From Thiomonas sp. (lineage in GTDB: Bacteria > Pseudomonadota > Gammaproteobacteria > Burkholderiales > Burkholderiaceae_C), in the NCBI GenBank assembly GCA_028706735.1, contig JAQTVS010000009.1, positions 1 to 20,656 of the forward strand: a DNA stretch of 20,656 nucleotides, in the 5' to 3' direction. Made by a program: the position numbers and the translations under genes. The notes under the pieces are model-generated. The model was not told the origin of the DNA. It saw nothing but the letters and a program-made list of their open reading frames with translations, and ran no database searches. Positions 1-6,864 of the stretch are shown piece by piece. Within the stretch, counting starts at the first letter, position 1. Every line of letters starts with the position of its first letter.

Positions 1-14
1 GGGGTCGGTGCGGT

Positions 15-620
15 TCAGTCTTTGCGCGGGGTGCGCGTGCCGGATGGATGGCTGCCGCTGCGCGGCGCCACGCGGCGCGGCGCGGTCTTGGCTTTGCGGC
101 TCACCGGCACATGCGCGTAGGGGTTGGGCGGCGGGCTGAAGTCGGTGGAGGACGGTTGCGCCTGAGGGTGCGACTGGTTGGCCGACTCGACTTCGGTCTG
201 GCGCAACTGCGCGGCGATGCGGTCGAGCACGCCGTTGACGTATTTGTAGCCGTCGGTGCCGCCATAGACCTTGCCGAGTTCGACCGCTTCGTTGATGACC
301 ACGCGGTAAGGCACGTCGAGGTGGCGCTGCAGCTCGAACGTGCCCATCAGCAGCAGCGCGTGCTCAACCGGGGACAGCGCGCTGGTCTGGCGATCGATGT
401 GCGGTTGGATGAGCGCGTCGAGCGGCCCGGCTTCGGCCAGCGCGCCATGCAGCAAGGACTGAAAGTGGTCGTCGTCGAGCTTGATGGTGGGGTAGCGCTC
501 GTGCAGGAAGGCTTCAATGGCGCCAGTGTCGCTGCCCGCGAGCAGCCACTCGTAAATGCCTTGAAACGCGAGTTCGCGCGACTTGCGCCGCGCGCTCTTG
601 GGGGCGGCCGGTGCAGTCAT
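15..620 (-). CDS. nusB: Transcription antitermination factor NusB
   Basis: NusB binds boxA RNA together with NusE (ribosomal protein S10) and supports antitermination on rRNA operons. The 201-residue product has an all-helical NusB domain at about residues 10-142. It carries the family's N-terminal RRKSRELAFQGIYEW segment and the C-terminal VPYRVVINEAVELGKVYG and YKYVNGVLDRIA segments. After residue 142 comes a Pro/Ser/Arg-rich tail of about 59 residues that is absent from the roughly 140-residue E. coli protein and looks disordered. The ATG at 618-620 overlaps the ribH stop codon by 4 bases, which supports this start over a longer in-frame reading beginning at 689. ribH-nusB is a common gene pair, so the two are probably co-transcribed and translationally coupled. 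Family assignment is secure. Confidence 0.96.
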   Translation of the reverse strand: MTAPAAPKSARRKSRELAFQGIYEWLLAGSDTGAIEAFLHERYPTIKLDDDHFQSLLHGALAEAGPLDALIQPHIDRQTSALSPVEHALLLMGTFELQRHLDVPYRVVINEAVELGKVYGGTDGYKYVNGVLDRIAAQLRQTEVESANQSHPQAQPSSTDFSPPPNPYAHVPVSRKAKTAPRRVAPRSGSHPSGTRTPRKD

Positions 621-1102
621 GCAGCCTCGTCTTCGTCTGTGCTGATGTCGATGAACAGGTTGGCCATTTCCACCGCGACGCGGGCGCACTCGGCGCCTTT
701 GTCAATGCGCTCGAGCGCCTGCGCTTCGTTGTCCACCGTGAGCACGCCGTTGGCCACCGGCATGTTGTAGTCGAGCGCGACCTGATTGATGCCCGCGGCG
801 CTGGTATTGCACACCACCTCGAAGTGATAGGTGTCGCCGCGGATGACGCAGCCGATGGCGATGAGCGCATCAAACGCCTCGCTCTCGGCCAGCGCCTGCA
901 GCATGAGCGGCAGTTCGAGTGCGCCGGGGACGGTGTAGAGCCCGATGTCATCTTCGTTCACGCCCAGGCGCTCGAGCTCGTCGAGGCAGGACTGGGTGAT
1001 GCGGTCGGTGATGGCGGTGTTGAAGCGCGCCTGGACTACGGCGACGCGCAGCTCACGGCCGTCGAGTTGTTCGGAAAGAATGCGGTTCTGGACGTTTTGC
1101 AT
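617..1102 (-). CDS. ribH: 6,7-dimethyl-8-ribityllumazine synthase (RibH)
   Basis: RibH condenses 5-amino-6-ribitylamino-uracil with 3,4-dihydroxy-2-butanone 4-phosphate to give lumazine, the penultimate step of riboflavin synthesis. The family normally forms cytosolic icosahedral or pentameric shells. The 161-residue protein shows the substrate-binding segments RFNTAIT (27-33), VPGALELP (58-65) and CVIRGDTYHFE (85-95), with the conserved catalytic-region His at 93. The ATG at 1100-1102 gives the usual family length. A longer open frame upstream only shadows ribBA. It lies 53 bases after ribBA and overlaps nusB by 4 bases. No strong Shine-Dalgarno sequence is seen. Confidence 0.97.
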   Translation of the reverse strand: MQNVQNRILSEQLDGRELRVAVVQARFNTAITDRITQSCLDELERLGVNEDDIGLYTVPGALELPLMLQALAESEAFDALIAIGCVIRGDTYHFEVVCNTSAAGINQVALDYNMPVANGVLTVDNEAQALERIDKGAECARVAVEMANLFIDISTDEDEAA

Positions 1103-1155
1103 GGCGTGGGTGCGGACAGGAGGTGGCGCGCAGCAGCGGCGCGAAAGGCGACAGC

Positions 1156-2289
1156 TTACGCGTCGGGCGTGAAGGCGGGGGCGCCGTCTTGCGCGGATTC
1201 GAAGCCGACGATCTCCAGCCCGTAGCCCGCCATGCTCGGCATCTTGCGCGGGTGGCCGAGCAGGCGCATCTGCCGCACGCCGAGATCGCGCAGGATCTGC
1301 GCGCCGATGCCGTAATCGCGCAGCGCGGTGACGCCCGTCTTGGGCGGCGTGGGCGTGGGCTGCAGCAGATGCTGGAATTGCGCGCCCAGTTGCTGCGCTG
1401 ATTCGCCGCAATTGAGCAGCACGGCCGCTCCGACGCCTTCGCGCACGATGCGGGCAAGCGCCTGCGGCAGATTCCACGAGTGGCGCCGGCTGGTGGTGTC
1501 GAGCAGGTCGAGCACAGACAGCGGCTCGTGCACGCGCACCAGCGGCGCGGATTGCGCCGTCAGGTCGCCATGCACCAGCGCGAGATGCAGTCCGTGGCCG
1601 GCGCGGTCGGTGTAGGCCACGCACTGCATGGGGCCGAATGGCGTCTGCATGGGGTGTTTGCCCACGCGCTGCACCAGCGATTCAGTGCGGCTGCGGTACT
1701 CGATGAGGTCGGCGATGGCGCCGATCTTCAGGCCGTGTTCAGCGGCGAAGCGTTCCAGGTCGGGCAGGCGGGCCATGCTGCCGTCGGGATTCATCACTTC
1801 ACAGATCACAGCGGCGGGCTCCAGTCCGGCCAGCGCAGCGAGGTCGCAGCCGGCTTCGGTATGCCCGGCGCGCATCAGCACGCCGCCTTCGGCGGCCATG
1901 AGCGGAAAGATGTGTCCCGGTTGAACGATGTCGCTGGCCTGGGCGTTGCGCGCCACGGCGGCTTGCACAGTGCGGGCGCGGTCGGCTGCGGAGATGCCGG
2001 TGGTCACGCCTTCGGCGGCTTCGATGGACGCGGTGAACGCGGTGCCGTGCGACGAGCCGTTGTGCTCCACCATGTGCTTGAGGCCGAGCTGGGCGCAGCG
2101 CTGTGCGGTGAGGGTGAGGCAGATCAGGCCGCGCGCATGCGTGGCCATGAAGTTGATGCTCTGCGCGGTGATGTGCTCGGCGGCGATGACCAGATCGCCT
2201 TCGTTTTCGCGGTCTTCTTCATCCACCAGGATGACCATGCGCCCGGCTTTGAACTCGGCAATGATGTCTGGAACGGGGGACAGGGACAT
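1156..2289 (-). CDS. ribBA: 3,4-dihydroxy-2-butanone 4-phosphate synthase with degenerate GTP cyclohydrolase II-like domain
   Basis: The N-terminal half (about residues 5-205) is a complete RibB domain, which makes 3,4-dihydroxy-2-butanone 4-phosphate from ribulose 5-phosphate. It has the acidic Mg-binding motif DEEDRENEGDL (23-33) and HTEAGCDL (143-150). The second half (about 208-375) aligns with GTP cyclohydrolase II (RibA): it has LVRVHEPLSVLD (250-261) and near the end YGIGAQILRDLGVRQMRLL (326-344). The three zinc-ligand cysteines that should follow RVHSE are missing, and the RxEGRGIGL catalytic motif is replaced by CGESAQQLG (294-302). This half therefore probably does not hydrolyse GTP. 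Such RibB proteins with a RibA-like tail are known in proteobacteria. It sits 53 bases before ribH and 77 after pagP. No FMN riboswitch is visible upstream. Confidence 0.95.
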   Translation of the reverse strand: MSLSPVPDIIAEFKAGRMVILVDEEDRENEGDLVIAAEHITAQSINFMATHARGLICLTLTAQRCAQLGLKHMVEHNGSSHGTAFTASIEAAEGVTTGISAADRARTVQAAVARNAQASDIVQPGHIFPLMAAEGGVLMRAGHTEAGCDLAALAGLEPAAVICEVMNPDGSMARLPDLERFAAEHGLKIGAIADLIEYRSRTESLVQRVGKHPMQTPFGPMQCVAYTDRAGHGLHLALVHGDLTAQSAPLVRVHEPLSVLDLLDTTSRRHSWNLPQALARIVREGVGAAVLLNCGESAQQLGAQFQHLLQPTPTPPKTGVTALRDYGIGAQILRDLGVRQMRLLGHPRKMPSMAGYGLEIVGFESAQDGAPAFTPDA

Positions 2290-2323
2290 GATGGGCAGGC
2301 TGCTGCGGAAAACCAGCCATTCT

Positions 2324-2352
2324 AAAAGCTAAAAGCACATCGCCGTGTGTGC
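2324..2352 (-). terminator. Possible weak intrinsic terminator after pagP
   Basis: On the minus strand a 5-bp stem (GCACA/TGTGC, plus-strand arms 2335-2339 and 2348-2352) with an 8-base loop is followed by TTTTAGCTTTT. It could reduce read-through from pagP into ribBA. The stem is short, so this is tentative. Confidence 0.3.
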
Positions 2353-2366
2353 CTGCCGGTCCCAGG

Positions 2367-2945
2367 TTAGAAGTCGTACCGGCCGAAAAAGAAGGCGACG
2401 TTGCCGTTGTTGAGCTTGTTGTTGACCTTGGGGATGAAGGTGCCGTAAATCGAGAATTTGCCAAAGCGGATGGAGGCAATGGGCAGAGCGATGGGGAAGG
2501 GGATGTTGTTGAAAATGTCGGCGCGTGAAGTGACCGCCAGGGTGTAACCCAGGCCGAAGCCCACCGGGGCGTCGTTGTTGAACATCCATTGATGGGCATA
2601 GCCGACCACGGGCTCGGCGTTCCAATGCGAGTCGGAGAAGATCATGGCGTAGACCATGTCCTCATTGCCATTCGCGTCCATCTGGTGGCGCCCCCAGCCG
2701 ATGCCCCATGCGTGTTTATTGAGCGTGGCGCGCTTTGCCGCGGTGTAGGTGCCGGGATCGTGCCAGGTGTAGCCGCTGAAATACAGGTCGTCCTTGCCGT
2801 GTTCGGTGGTGTTGACGGCGGTGTTCCAAGTGCCCTGGGCCCAGTCCGACACGCTGCCGAGACCGAGCGCCCAACTCATGCGGGGCGCGAGCGCCAACCA
2901 GGCCAGGAAAAACAAGGGAATGAAGCGGGAACGTGCGATATTCAT
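2367..2945 (-). CDS. pagP: Lipid A palmitoyltransferase, PagP family
   Basis: PagP is an outer-membrane beta-barrel enzyme that moves a palmitate chain from a phospholipid to lipid A. The 192-residue product starts with a signal peptide (basic MNIARSR, hydrophobic core to about residue 25, likely cleavage after SWA at 26). It then has the family pattern: LYFSGYTWH with the catalytic-type His at 62, WGIGWGRHQMD (80-90), an FSDS segment with Asp105 and Ser106, GLGYTLAVTSR (131-141), FNNIPFPIALPIASI (145-159) and the C-terminal NNGNVAFFFGRYDF. The last residue is Phe, as usual for outer-membrane proteins. A TTG at 2970-2972 would add 9 residues; I prefer the ATG at 2943-2945 because it places the signal peptide at the N-terminus. 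It sits inside a riboflavin cluster. By eye its base composition is less GC-rich than the rib genes, suggesting later insertion. Confidence 0.93.
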   Translation of the reverse strand: MNIARSRFIPLFFLAWLALAPRMSWALGLGSVSDWAQGTWNTAVNTTEHGKDDLYFSGYTWHDPGTYTAAKRATLNKHAWGIGWGRHQMDANGNEDMVYAMIFSDSHWNAEPVVGYAHQWMFNNDAPVGFGLGYTLAVTSRADIFNNIPFPIALPIASIRFGKFSIYGTFIPKVNNKLNNGNVAFFFGRYDF

Positions 2946-3050
2946 GCGGTGTTCTTTGGGTTTGATCAGCAAATTTTCTGCGCAGCAACTGTATCAGCGG
3001 GGGGCTTTGGCGCTGTTTCCGTTTGCAACCCGAACAATGCCGGGGCTGGG

Positions 3051-3863
3051 TCAGGAATTCACACGGGCAATCAGCCGGCCCTGCTGCAAAACCAGCACGG
3101 TGTTTTCGGGCAGCGGCTCCCAGGGTTCCGGCGTGAGCGGCACGCTGGCCAGCAGGACGGCGGGCGCGGGTTTGTCGTCCCGGCCCTGGATGTGCAGGCC
3201 GGAGGCGCGCACCTGATGTTCGCTGGCGGCCTCGCGCAGGAGGAGGTGCAGGCCGGGAACCCAGGTGTTGCCCGGATGGCTGAGGCGGCGGTGGGCATGG
3301 GCAAACAGCAGATCGCCGTCGGTGAACAGGAAGTTCGCCGGGCCGATGGCGCGCAGCCTGGCAGCGAAGCCGGACACCACCTCGATACGGCGTTTGAGGT
3401 CGTCGCTGCCGCCTGCGGCATCGAGCGCGATGAGGGCCTGCATGAGCACATAGAAGGCATGCTCGGAATCGGTCTGGCCCATCGGGCGGTGCGGGGTGTG
3501 CGCCAGCGGCAGGGCGCGGTCGATGTCGGGCAGGTCGCCGTTGTGGGCGAAGATGTGCCGTCGGCCGAACAGTTCTCGGGAGAACGGCTGGGTGTTCACC
3601 AGCGCGACCGGCCCGCGCGAGGCGCGGCGGATGTGGGCGATGACCAGCGGACTGTGGAAGTCGTGCTTCTCCAGCACCGGAACGAAGGCGCTGGAGAGCG
3701 CCGGTTGGGCCTCGCGCAGCACATGCGCGTCCACGCCGTCGAAATAGGCCGCGCCCCAGCCGTCGGGATTGGCCGCGTGCGGTCCGCCGTGCCGGGCGAA
3801 TTCGCGGAAGGCGAACCGCACCCGCGCGGGCACGCGGCTGGAATAGGCGAACAGTTCACACAT
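3051..3863 (-). CDS. Class II glutamine amidotransferase (YafJ/EgtC-like)
   Basis: An Ntn-type glutamine amidotransferase of 270 residues. It begins MCELFAYSSR, so Cys2 is the N-terminal nucleophile after Met removal. Other glutaminase-site elements follow in order: PDGWGAAYF, IAHIRRASRGP (the oxyanion/Arg region), NTQPF, FAHNGDL, and a QTDSEHAFY segment. There is no attached synthase domain, so this is a stand-alone glutaminase of the YafJ/EgtC type. The EgtC member acts on a gamma-glutamyl intermediate in ergothioneine synthesis, but no egt genes are near and the real substrate is unknown. The ATG at 3861-3863 overlaps the 3' end of ribE by 8 bases, which implies translational coupling to the riboflavin operon. 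A longer in-frame start at 3902 would put 13 residues before the nucleophile and is rejected. Confidence 0.92.
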   Translation of the reverse strand: MCELFAYSSRVPARVRFAFREFARHGGPHAANPDGWGAAYFDGVDAHVLREAQPALSSAFVPVLEKHDFHSPLVIAHIRRASRGPVALVNTQPFSRELFGRRHIFAHNGDLPDIDRALPLAHTPHRPMGQTDSEHAFYVLMQALIALDAAGGSDDLKRRIEVVSGFAARLRAIGPANFLFTDGDLLFAHAHRRLSHPGNTWVPGLHLLLREAASEHQVRASGLHIQGRDDKPAPAVLLASVPLTPEPWEPLPENTVLVLQQGRLIARVNS

Positions 3864-4488
3864 GGTGCTTGCTTCGCTCGGCGCCCAGCATGCGCTCGAC
3901 ATACCGCGCGATCAGGTCAATCTCCAGATTGACCGCAGCGCCGGGTTGCAACTGGTGCAGATTGGTGTGCTGCAGGGTGTGCGCAATGAGGTTGATGCGC
4001 ACGCGGCAATGCTGTGGGAAGTCCTCAACGTGGTTGACTGTGAGGCTCACGCCATTGATCACGATGGAGCCCTTGTAGGCAAAAAATTTGCCGAGTTCAG
4101 GCGGGGCGTCCACCTCCAGCAGCCACGACTCGCCGACTTGCTCAAACCTGGCCACATGTCCCACGCCGTCCACATGCCCGGTCACCAGATGGCCGCCGAG
4201 CTTGGTGGACAAGGACAGCGACTGCTCCAGATTCACCTGTGCGCCCGCCATGTCGAGGCCGGTGGTGCGCGCCAGGCTTTCCGCCGAGATTTCGACGGCG
4301 AAGCCATCGGCCTGCAAGTCCACCACGGTCATGCAGGCGCCGCTGATGGCAATGCTGTCGCCTAGCTGCACGCCCTGCAGCCACTGCGGATCGACCCGCA
4401 GGGCGATGCGCTTGCCGTGATGACTGTCGGCGCCTAGCGGCTTGGCGCTGGCGATGGTGGCAACTGCGGTGATGAGTCCGGTGAACAT
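3856..4488 (-). CDS. ribE: Riboflavin synthase, alpha subunit type
   Basis: Dismutates two molecules of 6,7-dimethyl-8-ribityllumazine to riboflavin and 5-amino-6-ribitylamino-uracil, the last step of the pathway; members act as cytosolic trimers. The 210-residue protein has two lumazine-binding repeats of about 97 residues. The first runs from MFTGLI through GACMTVV (50-56); the second begins near GHLVTGHVDGVG (99-110) and contains GVSLTVN (146-152). Length and the conserved MFTGLI N-terminus are typical. It lies 6 bases after ribD and overlaps the amidotransferase start by 8 bases, so these three are probably one transcript. The gene is called ribC in E. coli and ribE in many other bacteria. 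Confidence 0.97.
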   Translation of the reverse strand: MFTGLITAVATIASAKPLGADSHHGKRIALRVDPQWLQGVQLGDSIAISGACMTVVDLQADGFAVEISAESLARTTGLDMAGAQVNLEQSLSLSTKLGGHLVTGHVDGVGHVARFEQVGESWLLEVDAPPELGKFFAYKGSIVINGVSLTVNHVEDFPQHCRVRINLIAHTLQHTNLHQLQPGAAVNLEIDLIARYVERMLGAERSKHHV

Positions 4489-4494
4489 GGCGAG

Positions 4495-5658
4495 TCAGAT
4501 GGAAAAGGAGGAAGGGAGGCGCGCAAGAATGCGCAGGTCGTCGCCCACGCGGTCAACCGCGTGCCAGCGCAGCGGCAGGCCATCGGCGAGCGATGCAAAG
4601 GGGCCGAGCGCCGCCAGCCCGGCGCCTTGGCCGAGCAGGGATGGGGCGAGGTAGAGCAGCAGTTCATCGACGACGTTGGCGCGCAGCAGCGAGCCGTTGA
4701 GCTTCTCGCCGGCTTCGCAGTGCAGCTCGTTGATGCCGCGCTGGCCAAGCGCCGTCATCAGCGCGCGCAGATCGGTCTTGCCGGGCTTGCCGGCATCGGC
4801 TGGCAGGGGAATGTCCTGAAGATCGAGACCGGGAATTGCCGCTGCGCGCAGCGCCGCCAGCCGGGGCGCGGCGGCCTGCGCGGGCAGGGCGTGCACCAGC
4901 CACAGCGGCGACGCCGCGCTTTGCAGCAGCCGGGCGGTGGCCGGCAGTTCCAGGCGGCTGTCGATGACGATGCGAATCGGCTGGCGGGGCGTGCTCACGG
5001 CGCGCACATTGAGCTGCGGGTCGTCCGCCAATACTGTGCCCAGGCCGGTGAGCACGGCGCAGGCGCGGGCGCGCCAGTGGTGGCCATCGGCCCGGGCGGC
5101 CTCGGCCGTGATCCACTGGCTCACTCCGTTGGGCAGGGCCGTCACGCCGTCCAGCGACGCGGCCACCTTGAGGCGCACCCAGGGGGTGCCGCGCACCATG
5201 CGGGAAAGGAAGCCAATGTTGATGTCGCGCGCCTCGGCCTCGAACAGGCCGACCTGCACCTGCACCCCGGCCTGCCGCAGCCGTTCCAGTCCCTTCCCCG
5301 CCACCAGCGGGTTGGGGTCGGCCAGGGCAACGACCACGCGCTGCACGCCCTGCGTCGCCAGCAAATCGGCGCAAGGCGGCGTGCGGCCCTGATGCGCACA
5401 GGGCTCCAGCGTCACATAGGCGGTGGCGCCCTGCACGGCGTGGCCGCGCTCCCAGGCCTGTTTCACCGCCTGCACCTCGGCATGGTCTTGCCCGGCGGCC
5501 TGGGTGGCGCCTTCGCCCAACACCACGCCATCCTTGACCAGCACGCAGCCCACGCGCGGGTTGGGGCTGGTGCGGTACATCGCGCTGCGCGCCAGATCCA
5601 GCGCCCGGCGCATGTGGCGCTGTTCGTCGTCGCTGAACATGGCGTCCGCTGAATTCAT
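4495..5658 (-). CDS. ribD: Bifunctional riboflavin deaminase/reductase RibD
   Basis: RibD carries out the second and third pathway steps: deamination of the pyrimidine from RibA, then NADPH-dependent reduction of the ribosyl side chain. The N-terminal deaminase (about 10-150) has the zinc-site motif HAE (59-61) and [14 protein letters not shown] with Cys87 and Cys96. The reductase domain (about 155-387) begins near [13 protein letters not shown] and includes [16 protein letters not shown] and a late [12 protein letters not shown] segment. The 387-residue length is normal for the fusion. The ATG at 5656-5658 overlaps the nrdR stop by 4 bases, so I prefer it over the internal ATG at 5638-5640. 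ribE follows after 6 bases. Confidence 0.97.
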   Translation of the reverse strand: MNSADAMFSDDEQRHMRRALDLARSAMYRTSPNPRVGCVLVKDGVVLGEGATQAAGQDHAEVQAVKQAWERGHAVQGATAYVTLEPCAHQGRTPPCADLLATQGVQRVVVALADPNPLVAGKGLERLRQAGVQVQVGLFEAEARDINIGFLSRMVRGTPWVRLKVAASLDGVTALPNGVSQWITAEAARADGHHWRARACAVLTGLGTVLADDPQLNVRAVSTPRQPIRIVIDSRLELPATARLLQSAASPLWLVHALPAQAAAPRLAALRAAAIPGLDLQDIPLPADAGKPGKTDLRALMTALGQRGINELHCEAGEKLNGSLLRANVVDELLLYLAPSLLGQGAGLAALGPFASLADGLPLRWHAVDRVGDDLRILARLPSSFSI

Positions 5659-6149
5659 GAGGCCGTTTTACCGCGCCGGGGTTTGGCGCTTGCGGCGCTG
5701 GGCGGCTGCATTTCCTGCAGCACGTCGAGAAACTGGCTCAGGTCCTTGAAGCTGTGATAGACCGAGGCAAAGCGCACATAGGCGATGCTGTCCAGGCCGC
5801 GCAGTTCCTCCATCACCCAACTGCCGATCTGGGTGGACGGCAGCTCGCGCGCGCCGCTCTGCAGCAGCAATTGCTCCACGCGGCCGATGGCCGTGTCCAC
5901 CGCGTCCGCGCTGACGGGCCGCTTGCGCAGCGCCAGCAGAAAGGAAGCGCGCAGCTTGTCGCGGTCATAGTCCGTGCGGCGGCCGTCCTTTTTCACCACC
6001 ACGGGAAAGCTGACTTCGGCGCGCTCGTAGGTGGTGAAGCGCTTGTCGCACTGGCCGCAGCGCCGCCGCCGCCGCAGTGCGGTGCCGTCTTCGACGTCGC
6101 GGGTTTCAATCACCTGCGTGTCGGCGCTTTGGCAGAAAGGACATTTCAT
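5655..6149 (-). CDS. nrdR: Transcriptional repressor NrdR
   Basis: NrdR senses ATP/dATP and represses ribonucleotide reductase genes. The 164-residue protein has the N-terminal zinc ribbon with Cys3, Cys6, Cys31 and Cys34 and the basic run RRRRRC, followed by RFTTYERAE. An ATP-cone domain occupies about residues 49-140 ([15 protein letters not shown], then [17 protein letters not shown]). I chose the ATG at 6147-6149 because MKCPFC is the family N-terminus; a TTG codon 12 bases upstream would add only MIVP. It is the first gene of the minus-strand rib cluster, an arrangement seen widely in proteobacteria. I saw no NrdR-box pair in the divergent region upstream. Confidence 0.96.
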   Translation of the reverse strand: MKCPFCQSADTQVIETRDVEDGTALRRRRRCGQCDKRFTTYERAEVSFPVVVKKDGRRTDYDRDKLRASFLLALRKRPVSADAVDTAIGRVEQLLLQSGARELPSTQIGSWVMEELRGLDSIAYVRFASVYHSFKDLSQFLDVLQEMQPPSAASAKPRRGKTAS

Positions 6150-6231
6150 CGGAACGATCAAGAAGGAAAACCGCCATTATTCATGCTGGGCGAAGCGGCC
6201 GTGTGCGCCGTCACGGCTACACTGCCCGCCG
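6150..6231. promoter_or_regulatory. Divergent nrdR/purN intergenic region
   Basis: These 82 bases must hold the start signals of nrdR (minus) and purN (plus), unless purN is read from elsewhere. A TACACT at 6218-6223 could be a -10 for purN, but no matching -35 is seen. On the minus strand AATAAT within TGAATAATGG is a possible -10 for nrdR. A 6-bp inverted repeat, GCCGTG/CACGGC, lies at about 6199-6216. Assignments are tentative. Confidence 0.35.
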
Positions 6232-6855
6232 ATGAAAAATTTGGTTCTTCTCATTTCCGGGCGCGGCAGCAACCTGCAGTCCATCCTCCAGGCTGCGCGC
6301 GAGCAGGGCTGGCTGGAGAGCGTGCGCGGCGTGATCAGCAACCGGGCTGACGCAGCCGGCCTGGATCTGGCGCATACGTTTGGGGCGCCCACGCAGGTCA
6401 TCGCGCACACCGATTTCGCCAGCCGGGAGGCCTTCGACCTGGCCTTGGGTGACGCCATCGCAGCGCTGCATCCCGACGTGATTGCGTTATGTGGTTTCAT
6501 GCGGGTACTGGGCGCTGCGTTTGTCGAGCGTTTCTCCGGGCGCCTGGTGAACATTCATCCATCCCTTCTGCCCGCGTTCACCGGCCTGCACACTCATGCC
6601 CGTGCGCTGGAAGAAGGCGTGAAATGGCATGGGGCCACGGTGCATCTGGTGAGCAACGCGCTCGATCATGGCCCGATCCTGGCGCAAGCGATTGTGCCGG
6701 TGTTGATTGATGACACGCCGCAAACCCTCGCCGCGCGGGTGCTGGCTGAAGAACACCGCATTTATCCGCCCGTGGTGCGTGCCTTGCTGGAAGATCGGGT
6801 GCAAATCGATGGTTTGCGCACCCGCATCCTGCCAGCTTCCGAACATTTATCCTGA
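6232..6855 (+). CDS. purN: Phosphoribosylglycinamide formyltransferase PurN
   Basis: Transfers a formyl group from 10-formyl-tetrahydrofolate to glycinamide ribonucleotide in purine synthesis. The 207-residue protein has the N-terminal LLISGRGSNLQSIL phosphate-binding segment (6-19), IALCGFMRVL (84-93), the catalytic NIHPSLLP (Asn107, His109) and LDHGPI with catalytic Asp145. The reading frame is open farther upstream, to 6031, but that part overlaps nrdR on the other strand. The ATG at 6232 gives the normal MKNLVLLISG start. No Shine-Dalgarno sequence precedes it. The rRNA methyltransferase gene follows after 9 bases, so the two are likely co-transcribed. Confidence 0.97.
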   Translation: MKNLVLLISGRGSNLQSILQAAREQGWLESVRGVISNRADAAGLDLAHTFGAPTQVIAHTDFASREAFDLALGDAIAALHPDVIALCGFMRVLGAAFVERFSGRLVNIHPSLLPAFTGLHTHARALEEGVKWHGATVHLVSNALDHGPILAQAIVPVLIDDTPQTLAARVLAEEHRIYPPVVRALLEDRVQIDGLRTRILPASEHLS

Positions 6856-6864
6856 AAGTGCGCC

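Noticed and set aside
617..1624. 335-residue frame fusing ribH to upstream sequence
   Set aside because: The first 174 residues are the shadow of ribBA in another frame; ribH starts at 1102.
2290..2366. FMN riboswitch before ribBA
   Set aside because: The gap is 77 bases and lacks the conserved RFN helices; none was seen before ribD or ribH either.
2589..3932. 447-residue plus-strand open frame opposite pagP and the amidotransferase
   Set aside because: Low-complexity Ala/Gly/Arg/Val translation typical of a high-GC antisense shadow; the minus strand codes two recognisable proteins there.
4882..5138. Two GGGCAGGG words (4882-4889, 5131-5138) as KOPS sites for FtsK
   Set aside because: They match GGGNAGGG, but two sites in a GC-rich coding region are not informative without genome-wide strand statistics.
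6031..6231. N-terminal extension of purN in the same frame
   Set aside because: It overlaps nrdR on the opposite strand and adds residues unlike any PurN; the ATG at 6232 gives the family N-terminus.
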